Assembly (NCBI RefSeq): GCF_034377145.1
Contig: NZ_CP139707.1
Location: forward strand, 372,001-436,000
DNA from: Sulfitobacter sp. OXR-159
Lineage (GTDB): Bacteria > Pseudomonadota > Alphaproteobacteria > Rhodobacterales > Rhodobacteraceae
Reading direction: 5' to 3'
DNA: 64,000 bases
The notes below the pieces were generated by a model. That model saw nothing but the letters and a program-made list of their open reading frames with translations, was not told the DNA's origin and did no database searches. The position numbers were made by a program, and so were the translations under genes. The stretch's first letter is position 1, and every line of letters begins with the position of its first letter. This document shows positions 18,086-26,602 of this stretch, piece after piece.

Positions 18086-18520
18086 CTAATTCACCCACCG
18101 TTTGCGGGCCTGAAACTCACGCAGCACGGCGTCAATATAGCGGGCATCGAAATCGGATTTATTCACCACGTAGAGCACCCCGGCAGAGGCGGCTTTTTCC
18201 CACATGCCGGGGGAGGGCCAATCGCTGACCATAATCACCGGCGTCTGCGCATGGCGGTCGTCGCAGGCCAGCTCCAACGCGAAATTCGCGCCCAACCCGT
18301 CGGGCAGGTTGTTGTCGAGCAAAATGAGCGCCTTGTCCCCCCCGCTTAGCGCCTTGCGCGCGGCTTCGATGCTGGGGGCGAACTCCACCCGCATCCCGCC
18401 ATAGGCGCGGGCCAGAATGCGGCGCAGCCTCTCTCTGTCAAACTCACTGTCTTCGACGATCAGACAGGTGCCATCATACGCCGCCCCCGAGGGCGCTTGC
18501 TGTTGCCGCATCAATACCAC
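18086..18520 (-). CDS. Stand-alone response regulator receiver protein
   Basis: A 144-residue protein consisting of one CheY-like receiver domain with no output domain. The acidic pair is Glu23-Asp24 (VEDSEFD), the phosphoacceptor Asp69 lies in LILLDNNLPDG, the switch residue is Ser99 (VSDW) and the conserved Lys121 is in VVNKSDF. An N-terminal tail of about 15 residues precedes the domain. No sensor kinase is in the window, so it is an orphan that may relay phosphate or act by protein contact. Start ATG 18520; ATG 18511 is equally possible. Its stop faces the ccrM terminator. Confidence 0.9.
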   Translation of the reverse strand: MVLMRQQQAPSGAAYDGTCLIVEDSEFDRERLRRILARAYGGMRVEFAPSIEAARKALSGGDKALILLDNNLPDGLGANFALELACDDRHAQTPVIMVSDWPSPGMWEKAASAGVLYVVNKSDFDARYIDAVLREFQARKRWVN

Positions 18521-18579
18521 TCCACTGGTAACAATCGCAGCCTATGTGACAGGCAAAGTTTAACTTTGCGTTGCCGCGC

Positions 18580-19728
18580 TCAGAGACGGGGCAGGGGATT
18601 GCTGGCTTTGTTGTAGGCTTTCCAGTCGGTGATCTCAGGGTAGTACATTTCGCGCCATTTGCGCACGCGCGGGTTCATGATGCGTCGCCACAGCGGGGGC
18701 ACCATCGCGGCCATTGTCATCACCGGATAGCCATAGGGCAGCTGTGGCGCGTCGCCCGTGCCATAGGTCTGCAAGACCGGGAAACGCCGGTCGGGTTTGT
18801 AGTGGTGATCGGAATGGCGTTGCAGGTTGATCAGCAGCCAGTTGCTGGCCTTATGCGCCGCGTTCCACGAATGGCGTGGCTGGACATGTTCGTATTTTGC
18901 GCCGCCCAGATGTTTGCGCGTCAGCCCGTAGTGTTCGATGTAATTGACCAGTTCCAACTGCCAAATCGCGACCCCGGCCTGCACGAGGAACAGGCCCAGA
19001 CCGCTCCAACCGCCCAAGATCAGCGCCAGCAGCAAAAAGCCGGCCTGCAGCGCCCAGTATTTGAAAAACGGATTGCCCGGATCGGTCCAAGGCAGCCCCT
19101 TGCGCGCCAGCATGTTCTTTTCGGCATGAAAGGCCGAGGTCAGCGACTCGCGCAACACTCGGGGGTAGAAGCGGTGGAACCCTTCGTTATAGCGCGCCGT
19201 CACCGTGTCGCGCGGGGTGCCGACGTGGCGGTGGTGCACCAGCAGATGTTCAGAGCGGAAGTGAGAATAGAGCACCATGGCCAGCAAAATATCCGCTAGC
19301 CGCCGTTCGGTCTTGTTCCGCTGGTGCATCAATTCATGGCTGTAGTTAATCCCGATGGTGCCGGTGATGACGCCCACGCCGAAGAACAGGAAAATACGCT
19401 CTGCCGCATCCAGATGCGCGGCCCGCGTGGCGTAATAGATCAGACCAAAGACGGTCAGGAATTGCAGCGGTGTCCAGATCAGCGTGACGAGGCGGTACCA
19501 ATAGAGGTCATCTTCGGTGGCCTCTAGGTCCGCATTGTCGAGGTTCAGCCCCAGCACCGCGTCGAGCATCGAAAACAGATACCACGTTACCAGCGGCAAC
19601 AGCGCGATGGTCCAGCCGCCTTGCATGGCGCAAAACCACGCCAGCGGGATCAGCAGCAGCGACATCCAGAACGGCAGCGCCCGCGACAGGCGGGCGAGGT
19701 CTTGTGGAGAGATAATTCGGTTTGCCAT
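18580..19728 (-). CDS. alkB: Alkane 1-monooxygenase (AlkB-type integral-membrane di-iron hydroxylase)
   Basis: A 382-residue membrane enzyme. The His-box signature of AlkB is complete: HELMHQ, EHLLVHHRHVGTP, NYIEHYGL and LQRHSDHHYKPDR, between about six hydrophobic helices. It hydroxylates medium-chain n-alkanes at the terminal carbon using electrons from rubredoxin. No rubredoxin or rubredoxin reductase gene is next to it, so electrons must come from elsewhere in the genome. Length is typical for short AlkB proteins of Rhodobacteraceae. The neighbours (lone receiver, mutY) give no clue to regulation. Confidence 0.95.
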   Translation of the reverse strand: MANRIISPQDLARLSRALPFWMSLLLIPLAWFCAMQGGWTIALLPLVTWYLFSMLDAVLGLNLDNADLEATEDDLYWYRLVTLIWTPLQFLTVFGLIYYATRAAHLDAAERIFLFFGVGVITGTIGINYSHELMHQRNKTERRLADILLAMVLYSHFRSEHLLVHHRHVGTPRDTVTARYNEGFHRFYPRVLRESLTSAFHAEKNMLARKGLPWTDPGNPFFKYWALQAGFLLLALILGGWSGLGLFLVQAGVAIWQLELVNYIEHYGLTRKHLGGAKYEHVQPRHSWNAAHKASNWLLINLQRHSDHHYKPDRRFPVLQTYGTGDAPQLPYGYPVMTMAAMVPPLWRRIMNPRVRKWREMYYPEITDWKAYNKASNPLPRL

Positions 19729-19794
19729 GGGACACCTTACTGCTTCGCGCCAGATATACCGCAGTTCAGTCGGCGCTCAAAGCCTGACGCGGCG

Positions 19795-20859
19795 CTAGCG
19801 CGTCAGGTCGAAAGCCTTGCGCATTACGGTGGGCAAATCACTGGGGCTGAATTGGTTTTGGCCGATGAATTCGCCATTTTTAGGCGCGGCATCATGGCCA
19901 ACTCGTGCGTGCTGCACGGTCAGCATTAGGTGAAAATGGGTAAAGGTATGGCGCACCTCGCCGGGCAGGGGCTGCCAATCGGCGGCCAGCGGCGGCGTGC
20001 CTTCGGGGCGCGGCTCTGCCGTATCGATCCAATCAGAACCGGGCCAACCAAGCATCCCGCCAAGCAGCCCTTTGTCGGGCCGTGTCTCGAGCAGCCACGC
20101 GCCATCCTCGCGCTGCGCCAGATAGACGGTGCCGTGCCGGATGGGTTTCGGCTTTTTCGGTATCTTCTTGGGCAAGAGCGCCGCTGTGCCTTCTGCCCGC
20201 GCGACGCAGGGCTCGCGCCACGGGCAGATACCGCAGGCGAGGGACTTTGGCGTGCAGATTGTAGCGCCCAGATCCATCACCGCTTGGGCATAGTCTCCGG
20301 GCCGGTCCTGCGGGGTCAGCGCGACGGCCCGCGCCATCAACTCGGGCTTCGCAGCGGGCAGCGGCGTGTGGATGTCATAGACCCGCGCCATCACCCGCTC
20401 GACATTGCCATCAAGCACCGCGTGAGGCAGGTCAAAGGCGATGGAGGCGATCGCCGCCGCCGTATAAGGCCCGATACCCGGCAGTTTCATCAGCGCGTCA
20501 TGATCCGCAGGGAAGCTGCCGCCATGGTCCGCCACCACCACACGCGCGCATTTCAACAGGTTGCGGGCGCGGGCGTAGTATCCAAGGCCGGCCCATTCGG
20601 CCATCACATCCGCGTCTTCCGCCGCCGCGAGTGCGGCAACATCCGGCCAGCGGGCGGTGAAACGCGCGAAATAGTCCTTTACCGTGGCCACGGTCGTCTG
20701 CTGCAACATGACCTCGCTCAGCCAGATGCGGTAGGGGTCGGGCATGACCCCGGCCATCCGGTCGTGCGGCGGCACCCGCCATGGCAGGGCGCGGGCGTGG
20801 GTGTCGTACCATTCCAGCAGGATCGGCGGCAGCTTGCTCAGGGGGGTCTTCTCACGCAA
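19795..20859 (-). CDS. mutY: A/G-specific adenine glycosylase MutY
   Basis: A 354-residue base-excision glycosylase that removes adenine paired with 8-oxoguanine. The HhH-GPD fold is clear: catalytic Glu49 in SEVMLQQTTV, LPGIGPYTAAAIASIAF helix-hairpin-helix, and the catalytic Asp in VLDGNVERV. A [4Fe-4S] loop follows in C-x6-C-x2-C-x5-C spacing (CTPKSLACGICPWREPC). The C-terminal NUDIX-like domain (about 230-350) reads 8-oxoG. It is divergent from the DciA-like gene with only 55 bp between. Confidence 0.97.
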   Translation of the reverse strand: MREKTPLSKLPPILLEWYDTHARALPWRVPPHDRMAGVMPDPYRIWLSEVMLQQTTVATVKDYFARFTARWPDVAALAAAEDADVMAEWAGLGYYARARNLLKCARVVVADHGGSFPADHDALMKLPGIGPYTAAAIASIAFDLPHAVLDGNVERVMARVYDIHTPLPAAKPELMARAVALTPQDRPGDYAQAVMDLGATICTPKSLACGICPWREPCVARAEGTAALLPKKIPKKPKPIRHGTVYLAQREDGAWLLETRPDKGLLGGMLGWPGSDWIDTAEPRPEGTPPLAADWQPLPGEVRHTFTHFHLMLTVQHARVGHDAAPKNGEFIGQNQFSPSDLPTVMRKAFDLTR

Positions 20860-20914
20860 TGTTTAGGCCTTTCCACAGGGCAGGGGCTGGTGACGCGGGG
20901 GCAAATGGTTATGT

Positions 20915-21451
20915 ATGTCAGCACATTCGGGAAACAAAGCCATGCCGCCACGTCGTACGACTACAAAAGGGTTCAAACGCACCGACAGCCTGCTCTCGCA
21001 GCAGATTCGCAAGGCGAGCGAGACCCGTGGCTTTGCGCAATCGCGTCTTCTGACCCATTGGACCGAGATCGCGGGCGAGGCAACTGCTGCCATCTCGCGC
21101 CCTGTTGAGGTAAGCTATGGCCGCAAGGAAGGCATCGGGGCCACGCTGACCCTGCTGACCACCGGGGCCAATGCGCCCATGCTGGAGATGCAAAAAGAGC
21201 AACTGCGCGCGCGGGTCAATTCGGTCTATGGCTATAACGCCATCGCGCGGGTGCGGATCACTCAGACAGCGGCGACAGGCTTTGCCGAAGGGCAGGTGGC
21301 GTTTGACCATAAACCCAAGGCCGAAAAGACCGCTCCGAGCCCTGCATTGCAACGCAAAGCAGCCGAAGCCGCTCAGCCCGTGGCCAACGAAGGGCTGCGC
21401 GAAGCCCTTGCACGTCTGGGCGAGAACATATTGAACAAGAACCAAAGCTGA
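20915..21451 (+). CDS. DUF721 (DciA-like) protein
   Basis: A 178-residue protein with the DUF721 domain over about residues 20-110 (LSQQIRKASETRGF, LTHWTEIAG, and LTLLTTGANAPMLEM). DUF721 includes DciA, the replicative helicase loader or operator in bacteria without DnaC, so a role in DnaB loading is plausible; for alphaproteobacterial homologues this is inference. The tail beyond residue 120 is basic and Ala-rich, likely disordered, then a short helix EGLREALARLGENIL. Gene order mutY / DUF721 / dsbA matches other alphaproteobacteria. An in-frame ATG at 20942 is an alternative start. Confidence 0.85.
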   Translation: MSAHSGNKAMPPRRTTTKGFKRTDSLLSQQIRKASETRGFAQSRLLTHWTEIAGEATAAISRPVEVSYGRKEGIGATLTLLTTGANAPMLEMQKEQLRARVNSVYGYNAIARVRITQTAATGFAEGQVAFDHKPKAEKTAPSPALQRKAAEAAQPVANEGLREALARLGENILNKNQS

Positions 21452-21488
21452 CCACCTAAAGCTGACGTAACAGACAAAGGAACATCTC

Positions 21489-22175
21489 ATGAATCGCAGA
21501 AACGTAATCCTTGGCGGTCTCGCCACACTCGGCGTCGGTGGCTGGTTTGCCGCAAGCAGCTTCGGCTCCTCCCCCCTCGGCAGCACCGCGCTGACACCTT
21601 TCGTTGGTGCCGCGAATGCCCAGACGACTGAAGGCGATGTGGATACCTCAGGCATCACCGAGATGGTCATGGGCGATGAAAACGCGCCGGTCACGATGAT
21701 CGAATACGCCTCCTTCACCTGCCCGCATTGTGCGACCTTCCACAACGACACCTTCAAAAAGCTGAAGGCTGATTACATCGACAGCGGCAAAGTGAAATTC
21801 ATCTACCGCGAAGTCTATTTCGACCGCTACGGCCTCTGGGCCTCCATGGTGGCGCGCTGCGGCGGGCAAGAGAAATTCTTTGGCATCGCTGACCTGATCT
21901 ACAAATCGCAAAGTGAGTGGACCCGCGCGGGCGAGCCTGCGGCCATCGTCGACGAGCTGCGCAAGATTGGCCGTCTAGCTGGCCTTGATAACGAGACGTT
22001 GGACGAATGCCTGAAAGACGGTGAAAAAGCCGAGGCGCTGGTGGCATGGTACACCGAGAACTCCAAAGAGGATGACATTTCAAGCACACCGAGCTTTGTC
22101 ATCGACGGCAAGAAACATTCGAACATGTCCTATGCCGACATGAAAGAACTCCTCGACGAATCGCTGGCTGGCTAA
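21489..22175 (+). CDS. DsbA family thiol:disulfide oxidoreductase
   Basis: A 228-residue periplasmic protein. A twin-Arg-less Sec-type N terminus (MNRRNVILGGLATLGVGGW) is followed by an Ala-rich region, then a thioredoxin fold with an inserted helical domain. The active site is CPHC (FTCPHCATFH, about residues 77-85) and the cis-Pro loop is STPSFV near 197. Note that the N terminus contains only RR without the full Tat motif. It catalyses or isomerises disulfides in exported proteins. Its TAA overlaps the ATG of the CoA-transferase gene (TAATG). Confidence 0.93.
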   Translation: MNRRNVILGGLATLGVGGWFAASSFGSSPLGSTALTPFVGAANAQTTEGDVDTSGITEMVMGDENAPVTMIEYASFTCPHCATFHNDTFKKLKADYIDSGKVKFIYREVYFDRYGLWASMVARCGGQEKFFGIADLIYKSQSEWTRAGEPAAIVDELRKIGRLAGLDNETLDECLKDGEKAEALVAWYTENSKEDDISSTPSFVIDGKKHSNMSYADMKELLDESLAG

Positions 22176-23293
22176 TGACCGCCCCGCTTGCAGGACTGAA
22201 AGTCGTCGAATTGGCGCGTGTTCTGGCTGGCCCTTGGGCTGGTCAGACACTGTCTGACCTCGGATGCGAGGTGATCAAGGTGGAAAGCCCGGCGGGAGAT
22301 GACACCCGTCAATGGGGACCGCCCTTCGTCACCCGTGACGAGGATGTTACCGCCTCCTATTTCCATTCGACGAACCGGGGCAAAGCCTCCGTCACCGTCG
22401 ATTTCCGCACCGAGGAAGGTCAGGCGCAGGTCAAGGAACTTTTGGCCGACGCGGATATCCTGATTGAGAATTTCAAGACTGGCGGATTGGCGAAATACGG
22501 GTTGGATTATGCCAGCCTGTCTGCGCAGTTCCCCAAGCTGATCTATTGTTCGATCACGGGTTTCGGCCATACCGGGCCTTATGCGCATCGCGCGGGCTAT
22601 GATTTCATCATCCAAGGCATGTCGGGCCTGATGTCGATCACTGGCGAACCGGATGGCCAGCCGCAGAAATCCGGCATGGCGATCACCGATATCTTTACCG
22701 GGGTCTATGCCAGCACCGCGATTTTGGCCGCCGTGCACCAGCGTCACCAAACCGGCGTGGGGCAACATATCGACATGGCGCTTTTGGATTGTGCCGTGGC
22801 GATCACTGGCAATCAGGCGATGAACTACCTCACCACCGGCAAGGCGCCGACGCGGATGGGCAACGCACATCCCAACCTGACGCCCTATGAGGTGTTTGAG
22901 TGTTCCGACGGGCATCTCATCATCGCCACGGGCAATGACGGGCAATATCAGCGCCTGTGTCAGTTACTGGGCCTTGATGACATGGCCACCGCGCCGGAAT
23001 ACCTCAAGAACGCCGATCGCGTGGCCAATCGGCCTGAGATGATCCGCCGCCTGACAGGGGCAACCCGTCTGCGCAGCCGTGATGATCTGCTGGCCGCCTG
23101 TGAGGCGCATGGCGTGCCTGCTGGGCCGATCAACGATATGTCCGATGTCATGGCCGATCCGCAGGTCGTGGCGCGGGGCATGCAGATTGAGCTTGATGGC
23201 GTGCCGGGGCTGCGCTCGCCCTTTACCTTTTCGGGGGCTGAGCTTTCGTTGCACCGGCCCGCACCGAAATTGGGCGAAGACAACAAGGCCTAG
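22175..23293 (+). CDS. Class III (CaiB/BaiF) CoA-transferase
   Basis: A 372-residue CoA-transferase of family III. It opens with the conserved [33 protein letters not shown] region, has the catalytic Asp in [11 protein letters not shown] (about residue 171) and the QHIDMALLD block. Members move CoA between carboxylates (formate/oxalate, carnitine, succinyl-type donors); the substrate is not determinable here. It overlaps dsbA by one base, an odd pairing functionally but conserved-looking translational coupling. It converges on lpxK with a shared CTAG stop overlap. Confidence 0.92.
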   Translation: MTAPLAGLKVVELARVLAGPWAGQTLSDLGCEVIKVESPAGDDTRQWGPPFVTRDEDVTASYFHSTNRGKASVTVDFRTEEGQAQVKELLADADILIENFKTGGLAKYGLDYASLSAQFPKLIYCSITGFGHTGPYAHRAGYDFIIQGMSGLMSITGEPDGQPQKSGMAITDIFTGVYASTAILAAVHQRHQTGVGQHIDMALLDCAVAITGNQAMNYLTTGKAPTRMGNAHPNLTPYEVFECSDGHLIIATGNDGQYQRLCQLLGLDDMATAPEYLKNADRVANRPEMIRRLTGATRLRSRDDLLAACEAHGVPAGPINDMSDVMADPQVVARGMQIELDGVPGLRSPFTFSGAELSLHRPAPKLGEDNKA

Positions 23294-24276
23294 GGCGGTG
23301 GCAGCCTGTCCAGCGCGGCGTGCAGCGCATTGCCTTCGGGCAGGGACAGGCGCACCGGCAGGGTCAGCACCTTGGCGCGGAACTCCATCGGCAGGCGCAC
23401 CGCGTCTTTTTCGGTCGTGACAAGCTGCGCGCCGCGCATCGCGGCTTCGGTCTCTAGCCTCAACATCAGCCGTGGCGTCAGCGGCTGATGATCCTCTAGC
23501 GCTTCGGCATGGAGGATCGTGGCCCCCAGCCCGCGCAGCGTGGCGAAAAACTTCTCAGGGTGGCCGATGCCTGCAAAGGCGAGTACTTGGGAATCCGACC
23601 AATCCATCCCGGTCTGCAGGGGCGCGAGTTCGGCGCGTGCATGGGGCAGATCGGTGTTCGGTAGCCCTGCCGCGAAACGGGTCTGCGCCGCTTCATCCCC
23701 GATGGAGAGCAGCAGGTCAGCCCGCGCCAGCCCTGCCGCGACAGGCTCGCGCAGCGGCCCGGCGGGCAGGCAGAGGCCGTTGCCGAAACCTTTGACCGCG
23801 TCCACCACCACGATGCTCAGATCCTGCACCAGCGCGGGGTTCTGAAAACCGTCATCCAGCACCACGACAGTGGCGCCCGAAGCCTCTGCCGCCTGCGCGC
23901 CCGCAGCACGATCGCGGGCAACCCAGACATCCGCGAATGCGGCCAGCAGCAGCGGCTCGTCCCCCACCTCATTCGCGCTGTGCTGCGCTGGAACCACCCG
24001 CACCGGGCCTTCCAGCGTGCCGCCATAGCCGCGTGAGACGACATGGGGGCGGTGGCCGCGTTCCAGCAGATATTGCAGCACCGCCATCACCGTGGGCGTC
24101 TTGCCGGTGCCGCCCGCGTTGATGTTGCCGACGCAGATCACCGGGATGCCCAAGCGCAGCGGCGTACCTGTGGCCAGCCGCCGCGCGGTGGCAGCGGCAT
24201 AAAGCGCGCCCAGTGGCTGCAGCAACCGTGCACGCCAATCGGGTCGGGGCTGATGCCAGAAATCAGGCGCGCGCAT
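23290..24276 (-). CDS. lpxK: Tetraacyldisaccharide 4'-kinase
   Basis: A 328-residue inner-membrane-associated kinase that phosphorylates the 4' position of the lipid A disaccharide. The P-loop is [13 protein letters not shown] at about residues 50-62, followed by the VVSRGYGG block and the [11 protein letters not shown]alker B-like motif. I start at the ATG at 24276, which overlaps the end of waaA by 14 bases; a further in-frame ATG at 24291 exists. It is the last gene of a five-gene minus-strand cluster (pmbA, IMPase, DUF4170, waaA, lpxK). Confidence 0.96.
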   Translation of the reverse strand: MRAPDFWHQPRPDWRARLLQPLGALYAAATARRLATGTPLRLGIPVICVGNINAGGTGKTPTVMAVLQYLLERGHRPHVVSRGYGGTLEGPVRVVPAQHSANEVGDEPLLLAAFADVWVARDRAAGAQAAEASGATVVVLDDGFQNPALVQDLSIVVVDAVKGFGNGLCLPAGPLREPVAAGLARADLLLSIGDEAAQTRFAAGLPNTDLPHARAELAPLQTGMDWSDSQVLAFAGIGHPEKFFATLRGLGATILHAEALEDHQPLTPRLMLRLETEAAMRGAQLVTTEKDAVRLPMEFRAKVLTLPVRLSLPEGNALHAALDRLPPP

Positions 24277-25507
24277 TTGAGGCCCCCGCATGGTCGTCGA
24301 GGCTGTCTTGGATCAATTCGATCACCCTATCGGCCAGTTCTGCCCCCTCGCTGATCACGTCCCAGCCCGCGTGGGCCATGGTCGCCGCCTGATCCGGTGC
24401 GATCAACCGCGAGACCGCATTGCCAAGCGCACCCGCATCGTTGACGATCCGCGCCGCCCCTGCTGTGGCAAGCCGCCCGTAGGACGGCAGAAAGTTCCGC
24501 ACCTTGGGGCCATAGAGCACCGCAGACCCGAGCGCTGACGCCTCGAAGGGATCGCAACCACCATGGCCCGACACCAGCGAAGAGCCAAGGAACGACACGG
24601 GTGCGACGCGGAAAAACAACCCGCGGTCGCCGGGGTCATCGGCCACCATGACCTGCGTTGTCTCATCGGGATAAGGATCATCCCCCCACCGCATCGCGGT
24701 GAACCCACGCGCGCGGGCGCGTTCATAGGCGATATCGGCGGTAGGGTAGTCATGGGTGTGCAGGATCAGCAGCAACCGGTGCGACAGGCGCAGCGCTTGG
24801 CGGTGAGCGGTCAGCACGACGGGTATCTCTTCGGGGAGGACTTGCGTGGCATACCAGACCGGGCGACCGACAAGGCAGGCCGACATATCCGCCAGATCCG
24901 AATCCGCGCAGCGTAGCGCTTGGCCGCCCGTCAGCAGCGGCGAAGTCACCTCTCCCTTGCTGCGCGGCAGGCCCAGCTGCACCAGACGGCGCAGCACGGC
25001 CGGAGAGCGGGTGAGTACCTGATCGAAGGCGGACAACAGCTGGCGGGTCACATCGGGCATCCAGCGGTCCCGGCGGCCATCGAAACCAGCGCTGTCGGCG
25101 TCGATCATCATCATCGGGCAGCCGCGCGCCGCGGTTTCCAACACCAGATTGGGCCTCAGCCCGCCCCATGTCCACAGGCAGAAGCCGGGGCGCCAATGGT
25201 CAAGGAACCGCGCGACGTTATCGGGATGTTCGCTGGGGGCCGGAAGAATAAAAAGATCGCGGGTGTCGGTCGGCGGGAGGTCTTGGGTGGCCGCGCTCTC
25301 CGAAAGGGTCACCAGCACCGCGACGCGGTCACGCATCGCCATCAGACGTTTGGCAAGGTCGAGCACGGCCAAGACATTGCCCGCCTCGGCGGCATGCATC
25401 CAAACCAGCTCACCCTCGGGGCGCGCGGCATAGGGCGCTGCGTCTTCGGCCCCGCCCCGGCGCACAAGGGCGCGATAGGCTGCAAGCCCCAGCGACCGCG
25501 CCGCCAT
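24263..25507 (-). CDS. waaA: 3-deoxy-D-manno-octulosonic acid (Kdo) transferase
   Basis: A 414-residue GT30-type transferase that adds Kdo from CMP-Kdo to lipid IVA. Recognisable pieces are the acceptor-side [11 protein letters not shown] (equivalent of the WxHxxSxGE motif, with Ala-Glu-Ala-Gly here), [11 protein letters not shown], and the C-terminal nucleotide-binding block [20 protein letters not shown]. The N-terminal membrane anchor is short. Compared with E. coli WaaA the catalytic SxGE is altered to EAGN, so activity details may differ, though this looks like the Rhodobacteraceae form. It is six bases after DUF4170 and overlaps lpxK. Confidence 0.92.
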   Translation of the reverse strand: MAARSLGLAAYRALVRRGGAEDAAPYAARPEGELVWMHAAEAGNVLAVLDLAKRLMAMRDRVAVLVTLSESAATQDLPPTDTRDLFILPAPSEHPDNVARFLDHWRPGFCLWTWGGLRPNLVLETAARGCPMMMIDADSAGFDGRRDRWMPDVTRQLLSAFDQVLTRSPAVLRRLVQLGLPRSKGEVTSPLLTGGQALRCADSDLADMSACLVGRPVWYATQVLPEEIPVVLTAHRQALRLSHRLLLILHTHDYPTADIAYERARARGFTAMRWGDDPYPDETTQVMVADDPGDRGLFFRVAPVSFLGSSLVSGHGGCDPFEASALGSAVLYGPKVRNFLPSYGRLATAGAARIVNDAGALGNAVSRLIAPDQAATMAHAGWDVISEGAELADRVIELIQDSLDDHAGASNARA

Positions 25508-25513
25508 GGTGGT

Positions 25514-25756
25514 TTATTCCAGCTCTTCGGTGGGCGAGGCCGAGGTCTCTTCGTCGCGCAGGCGGTGCAGATGCGCGATGAAATAGCGCATATGGGCGTT
25601 ATCCACGGTTCGGTGCGCTTCGGATTTCCATGCGTCATAGGCGCTGGCGTAGTTGGGGAAGATCCCGACGATATGGATGTCGTCGACGTTCTTGAAAGCG
25701 TTCTTGGTCGGGTCGACAAGTTCGCCACCGAAAACAAGGTGCAGGCGTTGGGTCAT
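25514..25756 (-). CDS. DUF4170 domain-containing protein
   Basis: An 80-residue protein of a small alphaproteobacterial family with the block LVFGGELVDPTK, GIFPNYASAYDAWKSEAHRTVDNAH and MRYFIAHLHRL. No enzymatic motif is visible. It is fixed in position between an inositol monophosphatase-type gene and waaA in this cluster, so a role linked to Kdo or lipid A metabolism is plausible by context only. Six bases separate it from waaA. Confidence 0.9.
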   Translation of the reverse strand: MTQRLHLVFGGELVDPTKNAFKNVDDIHIVGIFPNYASAYDAWKSEAHRTVDNAHMRYFIAHLHRLRDEETSASPTEELE

Positions 25757-25819
25757 GGAGCTGTCCTTTGATCTGTCAAAGCTGCGGTGCTGCGCATAGT
25801 GCCTAGCAGATGGGGCCGG

Positions 25820-26602
25820 TCACGCAAGGGCGTCGATCAGCGCGCGCTGCACCATTGGGCCGCCCGCGACGATGCCATCCACGCGCGGGTCGGGGTTGTT
25901 GAACCTGAGCGGCGCGCCGGTGGCGGTTGTACAAGTACCGCCCGCCTCGGCCACGATCAAGGTGCCAGCGGCGATGTCCCATTCCCACGTGCGGCGCAGG
26001 GTGATCATCGCGTCAAACGATGCATCCGCCACCAGTGCCATGCGGTATGCGAGCGAGGGACGGTAGCTGCGTTTGAACACAGGCGGTGCGCCGCCGTGCC
26101 AGCGTTCTGCCACCAGCGCGGGCCGCGCGGCGAGGACTGTCGCCTCGGCCAGATCGCTCACCTCGGAGGTGCGGATCGGCGTGCCGTTCAGCGTCGCCCC
26201 ACCGCCCCGGCTGGCAGCGTAGAGCATGTCGCGCATCGGCAAGTAGACCACCGCCGCCGTAACCTCGCCCGCCTCGGCCACCGCCAGTGAATGCGCCCAT
26301 GTGTCGGAACCTTCGACAAAGCTGCGGGTGCCGTCGATCGGATCGATGATGAAGACCCGTTCATGCCCCAGTCGGTCGGTATTGTCCTCAGTCTCCTCAG
26401 AGAGCCAGCCATAGCCGGGCCGTGCGCCGCGCAGTTCCGCGAGCAACAGATCGTTCACTGCCAGATCGGCCTCGGTCACCGGGCCTGCGTTGTCGGGCTT
26501 GTCCCAGCGTTTGGCCGTGGCCCCGACAAAGCCGCGCGCAACCGCACCTGCCTTAAGGGCGGCGTCGATCAAAAGGGAGAGGTCGTCCTCAGGCACCGGC
26601 AA
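25820..26602 (-). CDS. Inositol monophosphatase / 3'(2'),5'-bisphosphate nucleotidase family
   Basis: A 260-residue metal-dependent phosphatase. The metal-binding residues are in WLSEETEDN, DPIDGTRSF and EWDIAAGTLIVAEAGG. Substrates in the family include inositol phosphates, PAP (CysQ) and sugar phosphates; CysQ is the likeliest for a bacterium, and it would remove PAP produced during sulfate assimilation. The start overlaps the end of pmbA by 14 bases. Linkage to the Kdo cluster is conserved but unexplained. Confidence 0.9.
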   Translation of the reverse strand: MPVPEDDLSLLIDAALKAGAVARGFVGATAKRWDKPDNAGPVTEADLAVNDLLLAELRGARPGYGWLSEETEDNTDRLGHERVFIIDPIDGTRSFVEGSDTWAHSLAVAEAGEVTAAVVYLPMRDMLYAASRGGGATLNGTPIRTSEVSDLAEATVLAARPALVAERWHGGAPPVFKRSYRPSLAYRMALVADASFDAMITLRRTWEWDIAAGTLIVAEAGGTCTTATGAPLRFNNPDPRVDGIVAGGPMVQRALIDALA

